In this document: piece by piece, positions 6,005 to 12,014 of the stretch
Numbering within the stretch: position 1 is the first letter of the stretch
Layout: each line of letters opens with the position of its first letter
Assembly (NCBI GenBank): GCA_964594175.1
Contig: CAZQLM010000025.1
Coordinates: 1-12,014, forward strand
DNA: 12,014 bases
Direction of reading: 5' to 3'
Origin: SZUA-1535 sp964594175
Lineage (GTDB): Archaea; Aenigmatarchaeota; Aenigmatarchaeia; Aenigmatarchaeales; SZUA-1535
Position numbers and translations under genes: made by a program
The notes under the pieces: model-generated
Told to the model about the DNA's origin: nothing
The model's database searches: none
What the model saw: only the letters and a program-made list of their open reading frames with translations

Positions 6005-7198
6005 ATGAAAATGATTTCGCTGGATAATGGTATTTTGCTTTATCTCGATCCTCTAAAAGAAGCAAAAACAATCGGACTGGAAGTAGTAATCGAAACAGGT
6101 AGCATTTATGAGCCAAAGGAAAAGCGCGGAATTTCGCATTTTCTCGAGCACATGCTTTTTAAAAGTAATAAAAAATACAGCTATCAACAGATAGCAAATG
6201 GTTTGGAAATGAATGGCGGAATCAGCAACGCTTTTACATCCACATTGGCTACTTTTTATCTTTTTGAATTTATTCCTCGAGGCTTTTTCAAAATTCTCGA
6301 TATAGTCTTTCACATGTTTGCAAATGAGAAATACAGGAAAGAAGAGTTTGAAAGCGAGAAAAAAGTTGTGCTTACAGAGATAGAGCGAGGTTTGAACGAT
6401 CCTGAATCGAGGCTCTGGGATTTAAGTTTGCAGGCTGTTTATGGAAAAAGCGATTATGGCGAGCCGATACAGGGTTTTCGCGAAACAGTGCAAAGCATAG
6501 AAAAAAACGAGCTCGAAGAATACAAGGCAAAATTCTATACACCGCGTAATATGCGTATCCTTCTTTCCGGAAAATTTTCATCAAAACACGTAGAATCTAT
6601 AAAAAGGGTTTTTGGCAAATTAGAGGGAGAGTCAGCGAAAAAGAAGAAACCCAAAAGGGGTAAGGGAAAGAATCTCGAAATAAAAATGCCAACAAAAAAT
6701 CAGATTTACTACTCTCTGAATTTTTCGGTGAAGGAGGATCTTCATAAAATAATAGCGTTTCAGAATTTTGTTTCCGGTGGATTTTCCTCTCTGATTTTTC
6801 AAATTCTACGTGAAAAATACGGTATCGGGTACAGACTTTTTTTCGGGTATAATAAACTCTATCCGAATGCAGAAGCTGTTATCTCGCTCATTATTCCTGG
6901 CTTTGAAAAGGAAAGAATGCCAAAACTAAACGCCGCGGTAAAAGAAATTTTTGAAACCTTGAAAGAGAAGAATTTGGAGAAATATTACGAAGGTAGAAAA
7001 AGAATGCTAAATCTCGAATATGAAAAAACAAGATTAGACGTTTTCGAAAGAATTGAAGAGAGCTACAAGACGGTGCTTTTTTATAATGAAAGCTATGATG
7101 AATTCATGAAAAAAGTATTCCGCGTGCCATTGGAAGAAATAATAGAGTTTGCATCCAAATTAAAACGTGGTAAAAGAGCTGTAATTCTCCCTTCATGA
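6005..7198 (+). CDS. M16 family zinc metallopeptidase (processing-peptidase-like)
   Basis: A 397-aa protein of the pitrilysin/M16 clan. It has the inverted zinc motif H45-FL-E48-H49, with the third zinc ligand expected about 76 residues later in VVLTEIERGL (E125 or E127). The N-terminal domain also shows the family sequence ETGSIYEPKEKRGISHFLEHMLF-like arrangement and NGGISNAFTS, a match to the NAxTS substrate-binding strand. The C-terminal domain has LREKYGIGYRLFF, like the LREKxGLxY segment that contributes substrate-binding residues. The length fits M16B, the half-size subgroup that works as a dimer. It lacks a signal peptide and is probably cytoplasmic, degrading peptides. It has its own promoter and ends one base from the convergent zinc-ribbon gene. 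Two early Mets (6005 and 6011) are possible starts. Confidence 0.88.
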   Translation: MKMISLDNGILLYLDPLKEAKTIGLEVVIETGSIYEPKEKRGISHFLEHMLFKSNKKYSYQQIANGLEMNGGISNAFTSTLATFYLFEFIPRGFFKILDIVFHMFANEKYRKEEFESEKKVVLTEIERGLNDPESRLWDLSLQAVYGKSDYGEPIQGFRETVQSIEKNELEEYKAKFYTPRNMRILLSGKFSSKHVESIKRVFGKLEGESAKKKKPKRGKGKNLEIKMPTKNQIYYSLNFSVKEDLHKIIAFQNFVSGGFSSLIFQILREKYGIGYRLFFGYNKLYPNAEAVISLIIPGFEKERMPKLNAAVKEIFETLKEKNLEKYYEGRKRMLNLEYEKTRLDVFERIEESYKTVLFYNESYDEFMKKVFRVPLEEIIEFASKLKRGKRAVILPS

Positions 7199-7199
7199 T

Positions 7200-7481
7200 T
7201 TAGCACTTTGATTTTTTCTTGAACTCGCTGAGAAGCTTAGGTACCCTTATTGATTTTCCGCAATTTTCACATTTGACGCTGAACGGTCTATTCCAACGTT
7301 TTTCGCAGTATCCGTAGTGTGAGCAGTAAGGGCAGATATATTCGCATCTCGCTATATCTTCTCCTTTTAAAACCAGAACTCTTATTTTTCCGTTATTTTC
7401 TAAATTGCGCAAAGTATGGTAAGCGCAATCACTAGGTTTTATTCCTCTTTCCTTGATAAACCTCGCAATTTTATTGAACAT
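7200..7481 (-). CDS. Small zinc-ribbon protein (93 aa)
   Basis: The protein has an N-terminal helical part (FNKIARFIKERGIKPSDCAY, HTLRNLENNGKIRVLVL) that resembles a small winged-helix-like module, followed by a zinc ribbon: C50-PY-C53 paired with C71-EN-C74, plus C46 and C59 close by, and a basic lysine-rich tail ending KKKSKC. Such proteins usually bind nucleic acid or act in transcription or RNA metabolism, but I cannot name the family. I chose ATG 7481 rather than longer in-frame starts (up to 7715) because the longer version would run through the coding region of the gene on the other strand, and because a TTAA-centred TATA box about 26 nt upstream predicts a leaderless transcript at 7481. 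It is convergent with the M16 gene, one base away. Confidence 0.72.
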   Translation of the reverse strand: MFNKIARFIKERGIKPSDCAYHTLRNLENNGKIRVLVLKGEDIARCEYICPYCSHYGYCEKRWNRPFSVKCENCGKSIRVPKLLSEFKKKSKC

Positions 7482-7502
7482 GAGAAAATTATTTTTCAAA
7501 AG

Positions 7503-7511
7503 CCTTAAATC
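7503..7511. promoter_or_regulatory. Putative shared TATA box, zinc-ribbon and coiled-coil genes
   Basis: CCTTAAATC at 7503-7511 lies midway between ATG 7481 (minus) and ATG 7534 (plus), about 26 nt from each. No other good TATA element is present in the 52-bp gap. Both genes would have leaderless transcripts from one shared, symmetric element. Confidence 0.55.
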
Positions 7512-7533
7512 TTTTTCCCTACAAAGTTTTTGT

Positions 7534-7998
7534 ATGCTTAGAGTGGCGTTTTTTGGATTTATGCTTGCTGCTGTGGTAAGTGTTGCTTTACAGTTTTTAG
7601 GCTTCAGAGCGATTGAGATAACGATTTTACTTATAATTTCTGCTTTAATTTTGTCGGAAATAATGAAAGTTGAAGAAAGAGAGGAAATGGAGAGTTTGGT
7701 AAAGGAAGATTTCACGAAAAAACTCGAAGGAATGGAAAAAATACTGAATTACATTTTCAAAAAAGTTGAAAATCTTCTCACAACAGAGCATATAGAAGAG
7801 ATAGAGAGGCGTGTGTGCTCAAAATTAGAAACAAAAGAAAGTGAACTGAAGAGGAGATTTAAAGATGAAATCGGAAAAATTTCGAAAAAAATAATGGAAA
7901 TAGAAGCACGTCTTAACGAGCTTAGAGAGCATTCTTTTTCTCTTCACAAACGAGTTGAAAGTATGGAGAATTATATTTTCGAGGAGGAAGAGATATGA
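7534..7998 (+). CDS. Membrane-anchored coiled-coil protein of unknown function
   Basis: This 154-aa protein begins with two hydrophobic segments, about residues 5-22 (AFFGFMLAAVVSVALQFL) and 27-43 (IEITILLIISALILSEI), forming a probable helical hairpin in the membrane. The remaining 110 residues are almost entirely charged and heptad-like (EREEMESLVKEDF, KRRFKDEIGKISKKIMEIEARLNEL), predicting a long parallel coiled coil, most likely cytoplasmic. There is no catalytic motif. I chose ATG 7534 because the shared TATA box sits about 26 nt upstream; an in-frame ATG at 7453 would place the start inside the opposing gene. Such proteins often act as membrane scaffolds or oligomerising tethers, but no partner can be named. 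It converges with the NYN gene five bases downstream. Confidence 0.7.
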   Translation: MLRVAFFGFMLAAVVSVALQFLGFRAIEITILLIISALILSEIMKVEEREEMESLVKEDFTKKLEGMEKILNYIFKKVENLLTTEHIEEIERRVCSKLETKESELKRRFKDEIGKISKKIMEIEARLNELREHSFSLHKRVESMENYIFEEEEI

Positions 7999-8003
7999 AT
8001 GCT

Positions 8004-8441
8004 TTATTTCAAAAGCTCAACCTTATCTGCGCTCTTTTTGAGCGATGTACCAAGTGCTTCCTTTGCTGCTATAAGTACGGCTATTTTTCCGTGCTCCTTT
8101 ATTTTCTGGAGCAGCGGAGCGAAATCGGCGTCCCGCGTTGCAATTATTATAACATCTATTTTAGGATCGTGCACAGCTTCCATCGCATGCACAGCAAGAG
8201 CAACGTCTACATCGGTATCGTCCTTTTCTCCAAGCGTTACAACAGGTTCAAGACCGTGGTTCGCGACCGCTTCTATAAGCTTTTCAGGGGCAAACTGATT
8301 GAGAAAAACCTTGCCAACAACTATTCTTCCGTATTTATTTGCTTTTTTAACTATTTCATCCAATCCAAAATCGAATTCCTTTCTTATCATATTAGGCCCG
8401 TCTATGAAAAGCGCAACATTCTTCTTTTTTCCAAACAACAT
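8004..8441 (-). CDS. NYN-domain (PIN-like) putative ribonuclease
   Basis: This 145-aa protein is a lone NYN domain of the LabA/DUF88 group, a PIN-like fold of metal-dependent ribonucleases. It shows the opening strand ALFIDGPNM (D14, N17), the acidic cluster KDDTDVDVALAVHAM (D77, D79) and IIIATRDADFAPLLQ (D104, D106), the last in place of the usual SGDSDF, followed by GKIAVLIAAKEALG and LKKSADK. The set of acidic residues looks complete. The start is ATG 8441, one base after the stop of the site-2 protease gene, with GGTGG of the upstream coding end serving as Shine-Dalgarno; an in-frame ATG at 8486 would overlap the protease gene by 44 bp and is less likely. It is the distal gene of the SRP RNA-headed unit. 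RNA substrate unknown. Confidence 0.85.
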   Translation of the reverse strand: MLFGKKKNVALFIDGPNMIRKEFDFGLDEIVKKANKYGRIVVGKVFLNQFAPEKLIEAVANHGLEPVVTLGEKDDTDVDVALAVHAMEAVHDPKIDVIIIATRDADFAPLLQKIKEHGKIAVLIAAKEALGTSLKKSADKVELLK

Positions 8442-8442
8442 C

Positions 8443-9006
8443 TTACACCACCTGCATAAGTACAAAAGCCACAGAAAGCGAAACAAGCCATATTACAGGG
8501 TTCCATCTCAACACCTTGCTTCCGTCAAGTGGAGGGATTGGAATGAGATTGAAAAATGCCAGCCAGAATGAAAGTTTTGCTATCCAAAGGAAAAGGTAAA
8601 AGCCTGTTTGATTGTAAACAAAAAGCATCGCCATACCGGTAAGCAGATTTGCAGCTGGTCCTGAAAGTGAAATTATTCCGTTTTCTCTTTTCGTCATTGG
8701 CCTCAGCTGAAATGCGAATCTCTCTGAATAAGGAGAAACATACACAGCTCCGGGTGCAGCGAAAAGAAACCCTAAAAAACTTGTTATCAAACTTAGTAGA
8801 AGCCCAAAAGGCCATGCAACATATCTAGCGGAAAATCCGAAATATTTAGCAACACTTCTGTGAGCTAATTCGTGAGTAAAGAAGCAAAAAATTACAGCAA
8901 ACGCACTTACAAGAAGGGAAACTGGGCTAAAACCCATTAAAATTGCAAGAGCTATAGTTAAAACCGCCATGGAAATAGTTAAATCTTTGATCTCTCTGGA
9001 ATCCAT
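8443..9006 (-). CDS. M50-family site-2 protease (intramembrane zinc protease)
   Basis: This 187-aa integral membrane protein has the S2P core: zinc motif H45-ELA-H49 inside a transmembrane helix, a conserved LSGPAANL segment (114-121), and N153-LIPIPPLDG162 in which D161 is the third zinc ligand. About five to six hydrophobic segments are seen, and there is no PDZ or CBS domain, so it is a minimal family member. Site-2 proteases cut transmembrane helices of regulators or leftover signal peptides. ATG 9006 is preferred because GGTGAG (9011-9016), within the end of the Lon-like gene, is a well-spaced SD; a GTG at 9015 in frame would overlap that gene. It starts one base after the Lon-like stop and ends one base before the NYN start, so co-transcription is nearly certain. 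Confidence 0.9.
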   Translation of the reverse strand: MDSREIKDLTISMAVLTIALAILMGFSPVSLLVSAFAVIFCFFTHELAHRSVAKYFGFSARYVAWPFGLLLSLITSFLGFLFAAPGAVYVSPYSERFAFQLRPMTKRENGIISLSGPAANLLTGMAMLFVYNQTGFYLFLWIAKLSFWLAFFNLIPIPPLDGSKVLRWNPVIWLVSLSVAFVLMQVV

Positions 9007-9007
9007 T

Positions 9008-9775
9008 TCACTCACCGAAAAAATATTTCAAAGCTTCATAAATATTTGAAACTTCCTTCACTTCTATCCCTATCTTTTCGGAAATATTTACCTCTTTTCT
9101 TTTATAAGTTGTTTCGCAGAAGATAAATCCTGGTTTCCTTATACATTTCTCTTCCGGAACGAGCTTTATTTCCGTTGCCTGACCTTCTGGAACTAAAAGA
9201 AGCTTTGCACCAGCTCTTTTAGCTGCTTCAGCTTTTTCGAGAACTCCACCAACCTGCCCTATACTTCCGTTTTCGTTTATCGTGCCTGTTATAAGTACAG
9301 AGTTATTGAGAGTTATGTTTCTCAACGCAGCTACTGTTGCTATTGTAAATGCAGCACCAGCAGATGGCCCGCCAACTATGCTTGCATTTGATTCGAGAGT
9401 GTATATAACGTCAAAGCTTTTTGGATCACGATGCGTTATATTTGCTGCCAAGTCTCTTGCGAGCTGTAAAGAATGCTGTGTATCCACCCAGAAGAGTAAA
9501 TTGTCTATGTTTGCGAGCACCTTTCCGCTACCTGGTTTTACTTCTACCTTGAGAGGTACTATAACTCCTTTTCCGTCATTATCCACTGCAAGCAGATTGA
9601 GGGTTGTAGAATTAGATGTATACTTGGTGATATACACAGGTACTTCAACCCTTTTCTCAACTATCTTTATCTTTTCTTCGTGATAAAGCTGAGCAAAGTA
9701 AAATCCCAACAGGAACATAACAAGCGAAAACACCATGAAAAGTGCTTGACTTCTTTGCTTTCTTCTTCTCGGCAT
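9008..9775 (-). CDS. Membrane-anchored Lon-type serine protease lacking AAA+ (S16)
   Basis: A 255-aa protein with a basic N-terminus (MPRRRKQR), one transmembrane helix (about 11-29) and a Lon proteolytic domain. The catalytic dyad is S138 in GGPSAG and K181 in GGVLEKAEAAKRAGA; their spacing of 43 matches the Ser-Lys spacing of E. coli Lon. There is no ATPase domain, as in archaeal COG1750-type predicted proteases. The positive-inside rule puts the protease domain outside the cytoplasm, supported by seven N-x-S/T sequons (N55, N112, N130, N153, N157, N169, N230) and a Cys pair (C211, C220) that could form a disulfide. The start is ATG 9775: GGTGAT just upstream is a suitable SD, while a start at 9820 would read into the SRP RNA. 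It begins 15 nt after that RNA ends, with no promoter of its own visible. Confidence 0.88.
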   Translation of the reverse strand: MPRRRKQRSQALFMVFSLVMFLLGFYFAQLYHEEKIKIVEKRVEVPVYITKYTSNSTTLNLLAVDNDGKGVIVPLKVEVKPGSGKVLANIDNLLFWVDTQHSLQLARDLAANITHRDPKSFDVIYTLESNASIVGGPSAGAAFTIATVAALRNITLNNSVLITGTINENGSIGQVGGVLEKAEAAKRAGAKLLLVPEGQATEIKLVPEEKCIRKPGFIFCETTYKRKEVNISEKIGIEVKEVSNIYEALKYFFGE

Positions 9776-9790
9776 GACATCACCGTTTAG

Positions 9791-10068
9791 TGCAGGAGGC
9801 GCACCCTCGGTGGGCCGCATTCCTGCGGAAAGCTACCCTGCGTGCGTTCTCAGCTCCGCGCCCCTGCGAACACCCCTGCTAAGGGCTTACGGCTGCTCCC
9901 TTCCGGGCCTGACCGGGTTCACCCTAAGCAGGAGCTCCGCAGGACGGAGCTTCCTTGTAGCAACGCAGGACTTCCCGCCTGAATGCGGCCGCCCTCGGGC
10001 TTCGGCCCCGGCATAAGGAGGGTTTCCGGTTACAGGGGACCCCCAGCCCCCCGGCCTAGCCTCCTGCA
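9791..10068 (-). ncRNA. ffs: Archaeal 7S signal recognition particle (SRP) RNA
   Basis: On the minus strand the termini pair exactly: TGCAGGAGG at the 5' end (10068-10060) with CCTCCTGCA at the 3' end (9799-9791). Downstream of the 5' end is the Alu-domain motif CTGTAACCGGAAACC (about 10036-10022). The S domain has the helix 8 signature, GGTCAGGCCCGGAAGGGAG followed by CAGCC, with the GGAA tetraloop at 9904-9901 and the asymmetric-loop A-rich strand that binds SRP54. A second hairpin (GCTCCGTCCTGCGGAGC, about 9931-9950) fits helix 6, the SRP19 site. The length of about 278 nt and about 68% GC (hand count) suit a thermophilic archaeon. A TATA box lies about 26 nt upstream. There is no oligo-T terminator after 9791; the protease gene starts 15 nt later. 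Confidence 0.95.
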
Positions 10069-10090
10069 AGAAATAAATATGCTTTCAAAC

Positions 10091-10098
10091 TATTTAAA
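10091..10098. promoter_or_regulatory. TATA box of SRP RNA, possibly shared with the antiporter
   Basis: TATTTAAA is centred about 26 nt upstream of the SRP RNA 5' end (10068, minus) and about 25 nt upstream of the antiporter ATG (10119, plus). It is the only well-placed TATA element in the 50-bp gap. The SRP RNA assignment is strong because the RNA end is defined independently by base pairing. Confidence 0.68.
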
Positions 10099-10118
10099 AT
10101 TGAACTGTAAATATTTTT

Positions 10119-11891
10119 ATGGAACAAACCATTATTTTCGAGATAGGTATTGTACTGATTTTCGCCACTGTGCTTGCGATAATTTCGCGTGCTTTGAGAC
10201 AGCAGCTAATTCCTGCTTACATCATAGCCGGTGTGCTTTTAGGTCCTGAGATTTTTTCTATAATAAAAGATGAGACATTTATCCGCGTGCTTTCAGAGCT
10301 CGGAATAGCGTTTCTTCTTTTCACAACAGGTCTGGAGCTGGATGTGGAAAGGATAAGAAAATCCGGAAAAAGCATAGCTTTCATTTCTGTGTTTCAGATA
10401 CTCATCACGTTTCTTCTTGGGTATTACCTTTCCATTTCTTTGGGTTTTACAGAAATTACATCATTTTATCTTGGTTTTATTCTTGCATTCAGCAGCACAA
10501 TGGTTGTGATAAAGCTTTGCGACGAATACAATCAGCTTTCCACGCTACACGGAAGAATAGTTTTGGGTGTGCTTTTAATTCAGGACATAGCAGCAGTTGC
10601 CCTTCTTTCCACATTATTTGAAAAACACGCGCTAGCAATATACCAAATTGCAAAGCCATTGATAACAGCAATGGGATTTATTTCTACGGCTCTCATTCTG
10701 AGCAAGTACATTTTCCCGTTTCTAATAAAGAGGTTTTCCCGTGAAAGGGAGCTTTTGTTTCTTTTTTCCCTTTCCGTGCTTTTCGTTTTCAGTACTCTAT
10801 CCCATGTGCTGAATTTTTCCGTTGCTGTCGGAGCGTTTCTTGCAGGAATAGCCCTTGCTTCCTTTCCATATAATGTAGAGATAGCAGGAAGTGTAAGGTC
10901 TTTGAGAGATTTCTTTTCCGTAATTTTTTTCGTTTCTTTAGGAATGGAATTGAAGCTCGGAGTTTTTTCTTCGTATCTTAGTGAAATAGTGATACTCTCA
11001 ATTTTTGTTATTTTAGTAAAACCGTTGATAGTTTACTTTTCTGCGAGTGCTTTGAAATACGAAAGAAAAACTTCCTTTCTTTCAGGAATTTATCTTGCTC
11101 AGACTTCGGAGTTTTCTCTGATAATAGCAAACTCACTCCTATTGGCTGGAATAGTCTCTCACGAGATTTTCGCTCTTATAGTAGCTTTAACGCTCATAAC
11201 CATGTCTCTCACTCCGTATTTTATCGCTTACGGACACAGAATATTTACATCAATGGAAAAAATCCTTGCAAGATTAGATAAAACTTTAAGAATAAGAAGA
11301 AGGGAAATCCATGAAGATATGATAGCTTATATTAAAAAACTTAAAAACCATGTAATTCTCTGTGGTGCGCATATTTCTGGAAAACGCATAATAGAATGGC
11401 TTGTGAAAAAACACATTCCATTTGCTGTGGTGGATTTTAATCCTGAAATAGTGGAAACACTTATGAAAGAGGGTGTCCCTGTTATCTATGGAGATGTTAC
11501 GCATGGGGAAGTACTTGAATACGCGAACCTTAAAAAAGCAAAAATTTTAATCTCTACAATTCCTGACCCTGAAGATAATCTTTTTCTAATAACGTTTGCA
11601 AGGGAAATAAATCCAAACGTGCTTATTATCTGCCTTGCAGAAACTTATGAAAATGCCATGAAATACTACTGTGCAGGGGCGGATTACGTAATAATTCCGA
11701 AATGCATAGCCACAGAAAAAATGTGTAGCGTAATAGAAAAAGTGCAGAAAAACCCAGAAATACTTAAAAGGATGAAAAAGGAACACATTCTTTTTATCGA
11801 AACACAGGAAATGAAGGAAAGAAGCGCGGCTTTTGATCTCGTATCCGAGATAAAGAAAATACTCTCAGAGGAAAAGAGCAGAAAGGGTTAA
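10119..11891 (+). CDS. Kef-type (CPA2) cation/proton antiporter with RCK_N domain
   Basis: A 590-aa protein with a Na+/H+ exchanger domain (about 1-375; some twelve hydrophobic segments) and a cytoplasmic TrkA-N/RCK domain (about 409-530). The transport part has LLFTTGLELD, SSTMVVIKL and the Q155-D156 pair in LIQDIAAVALL that marks KefB/KefC-like CPA2 exchangers, where the Asp carries the ion. The Rossmann domain begins HVILCGAHISG (411-421) and keeps the acidic D439 at the end of strand 2, but the GxGxxG loop reads G-A-H-I-S-G, with His418 in place of the second Gly. No RCK_C domain follows. It likely exchanges K+ or Na+ for H+ and is gated by a nucleotide or other ligand. It has no SD; the TATA box about 25 nt upstream predicts a leaderless mRNA from ATG 10119. 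Family assignment is firm, ion and ligand unknown. Confidence 0.9.
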   Translation: MEQTIIFEIGIVLIFATVLAIISRALRQQLIPAYIIAGVLLGPEIFSIIKDETFIRVLSELGIAFLLFTTGLELDVERIRKSGKSIAFISVFQILITFLLGYYLSISLGFTEITSFYLGFILAFSSTMVVIKLCDEYNQLSTLHGRIVLGVLLIQDIAAVALLSTLFEKHALAIYQIAKPLITAMGFISTALILSKYIFPFLIKRFSRERELLFLFSLSVLFVFSTLSHVLNFSVAVGAFLAGIALASFPYNVEIAGSVRSLRDFFSVIFFVSLGMELKLGVFSSYLSEIVILSIFVILVKPLIVYFSASALKYERKTSFLSGIYLAQTSEFSLIIANSLLLAGIVSHEIFALIVALTLITMSLTPYFIAYGHRIFTSMEKILARLDKTLRIRRREIHEDMIAYIKKLKNHVILCGAHISGKRIIEWLVKKHIPFAVVDFNPEIVETLMKEGVPVIYGDVTHGEVLEYANLKKAKILISTIPDPEDNLFLITFAREINPNVLIICLAETYENAMKYYCAGADYVIIPKCIATEKMCSVIEKVQKNPEILKRMKKEHILFIETQEMKERSAAFDLVSEIKKILSEEKSRKG

Positions 11892-12014
11892 GCTATCCGC
11901 ATTCTTCTGCATAGCAAATTTTTGTTACTGTAACAGTGGGAGAGATATAATCTGGAAAGATTTAATTAAAAATGCTGAAGGATTTGTTAAGGAGATTAAA
12001 AGGCTGCTAACGTA
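11892..12014 (+). other. Intergenic tail with a startless open frame and a small palindrome
   Basis: After the antiporter stop, a T5 run at 11918-11922 could be a weak terminator, and TGTTACTGTAACA (11923-11935) is a near-perfect palindrome around a central T. A plus-strand frame stays open to the window edge with a protein-like distal part, reading GRDIIWKDLIKNAEGFVKEI from 11938, but it has no ATG, GTG or TTG. It may be the start of a gene with an unseen or altered start, a broken gene, or chance. Confidence 0.25.

Noticed and set aside
7482..7715. Long N-terminal extension of the zinc-ribbon protein
   Set aside because: The extension is antisense to the coiled-coil membrane gene and has low-complexity composition; the TATA box fits ATG 7481.
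7995..8571. Plus-strand open frames opposite the NYN and site-2 protease genes
   Set aside because: The minus strand carries clear NYN and S2P motifs with tight gene spacing; the plus-strand translations have no recognisable features.
9776..9820. Upstream start (9820) for the Lon-like protease
   Set aside because: It would place 15 codons largely in the SRP RNA 3' end; ATG 9775 has a proper SD and gives a normal basic cytoplasmic N-terminus.
9774..10069. Open frames on both strands through the GC-rich block
   Set aside because: They lie inside the SRP RNA gene, whose terminal pairing, Alu motif and helix 8 signature explain the block; the frames are by-products of high GC.
1..12014. CRISPR arrays, insertion sequences, tRNA genes
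   Set aside because: I saw no regularly spaced repeats, no transposase-like protein or flanking inverted repeats, and no tRNA cloverleaf by eye.

Overview
The window reads as a piece of an archaeal chromosome, probably from an uncultivated, AT-rich (my estimate, high-30s % GC) and thermophilic lineage. The archaeal signs are ribosomal protein eS26, an archaeal-type secretion ATPase next to a single-domain KaiC/FlaH-like ATPase, a membrane-anchored Lon-type protease without an AAA+ domain, TATA boxes about 26 nt from start codons (many transcripts look leaderless), and a full archaeal 7S SRP RNA gene. That RNA gene is about 68% GC by hand count, far above its surroundings, which is the usual mark of structural RNA in a (hyper)thermophile. 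I cannot name a genus.

Layout. 1-857 (-): 3'-truncated MFS transporter. 912-1408 (+): a minimal nucleotidyltransferase (MNT), then a small reading frame that starts on a GTGA overlap but is broken by an in-frame UGA. 1488-1781 (+): small helical unknown protein, leaderless. 1822-3206 (-): HTH regulator, endonuclease IV-like TIM barrel and a 76-aa unknown, tightly packed. 3281-5882 (+): eS26, secretion ATPase, KaiC-like ATPase. 6005-7198 (+): M16 metallopeptidase. 7200-7481 (-) zinc-ribbon protein, divergent from 7534-7998 (+) membrane-anchored coiled-coil protein. 8004-10068 (-): SRP RNA, membrane-anchored Lon-type protease, M50 site-2 protease, NYN/PIN-like nuclease. 10119-11891 (+): Kef-type (CPA2) cation/proton antiporter with an RCK_N domain. 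11892-12014: no recognised gene; a startless open frame and a small palindrome.

Two themes stand out. First, the minus-strand set headed by SRP RNA looks like one transcription unit: the Lon-like protease starts 15 nt after the RNA ends, no TATA-like sequence precedes it, and no oligo-T terminator separates them. The RNA that targets nascent membrane proteins may therefore be co-transcribed with two membrane proteases and a putative ribonuclease, which would suit a membrane-protein biogenesis and quality-control unit. Second, all four divergent intergenic regions carry one near-palindromic TTAA-centred box close to the midpoint, about 25-28 nt from the start on each side (with one alternative start and one leadered gene), suggesting compact divergent promoters built on a shared TATA element.
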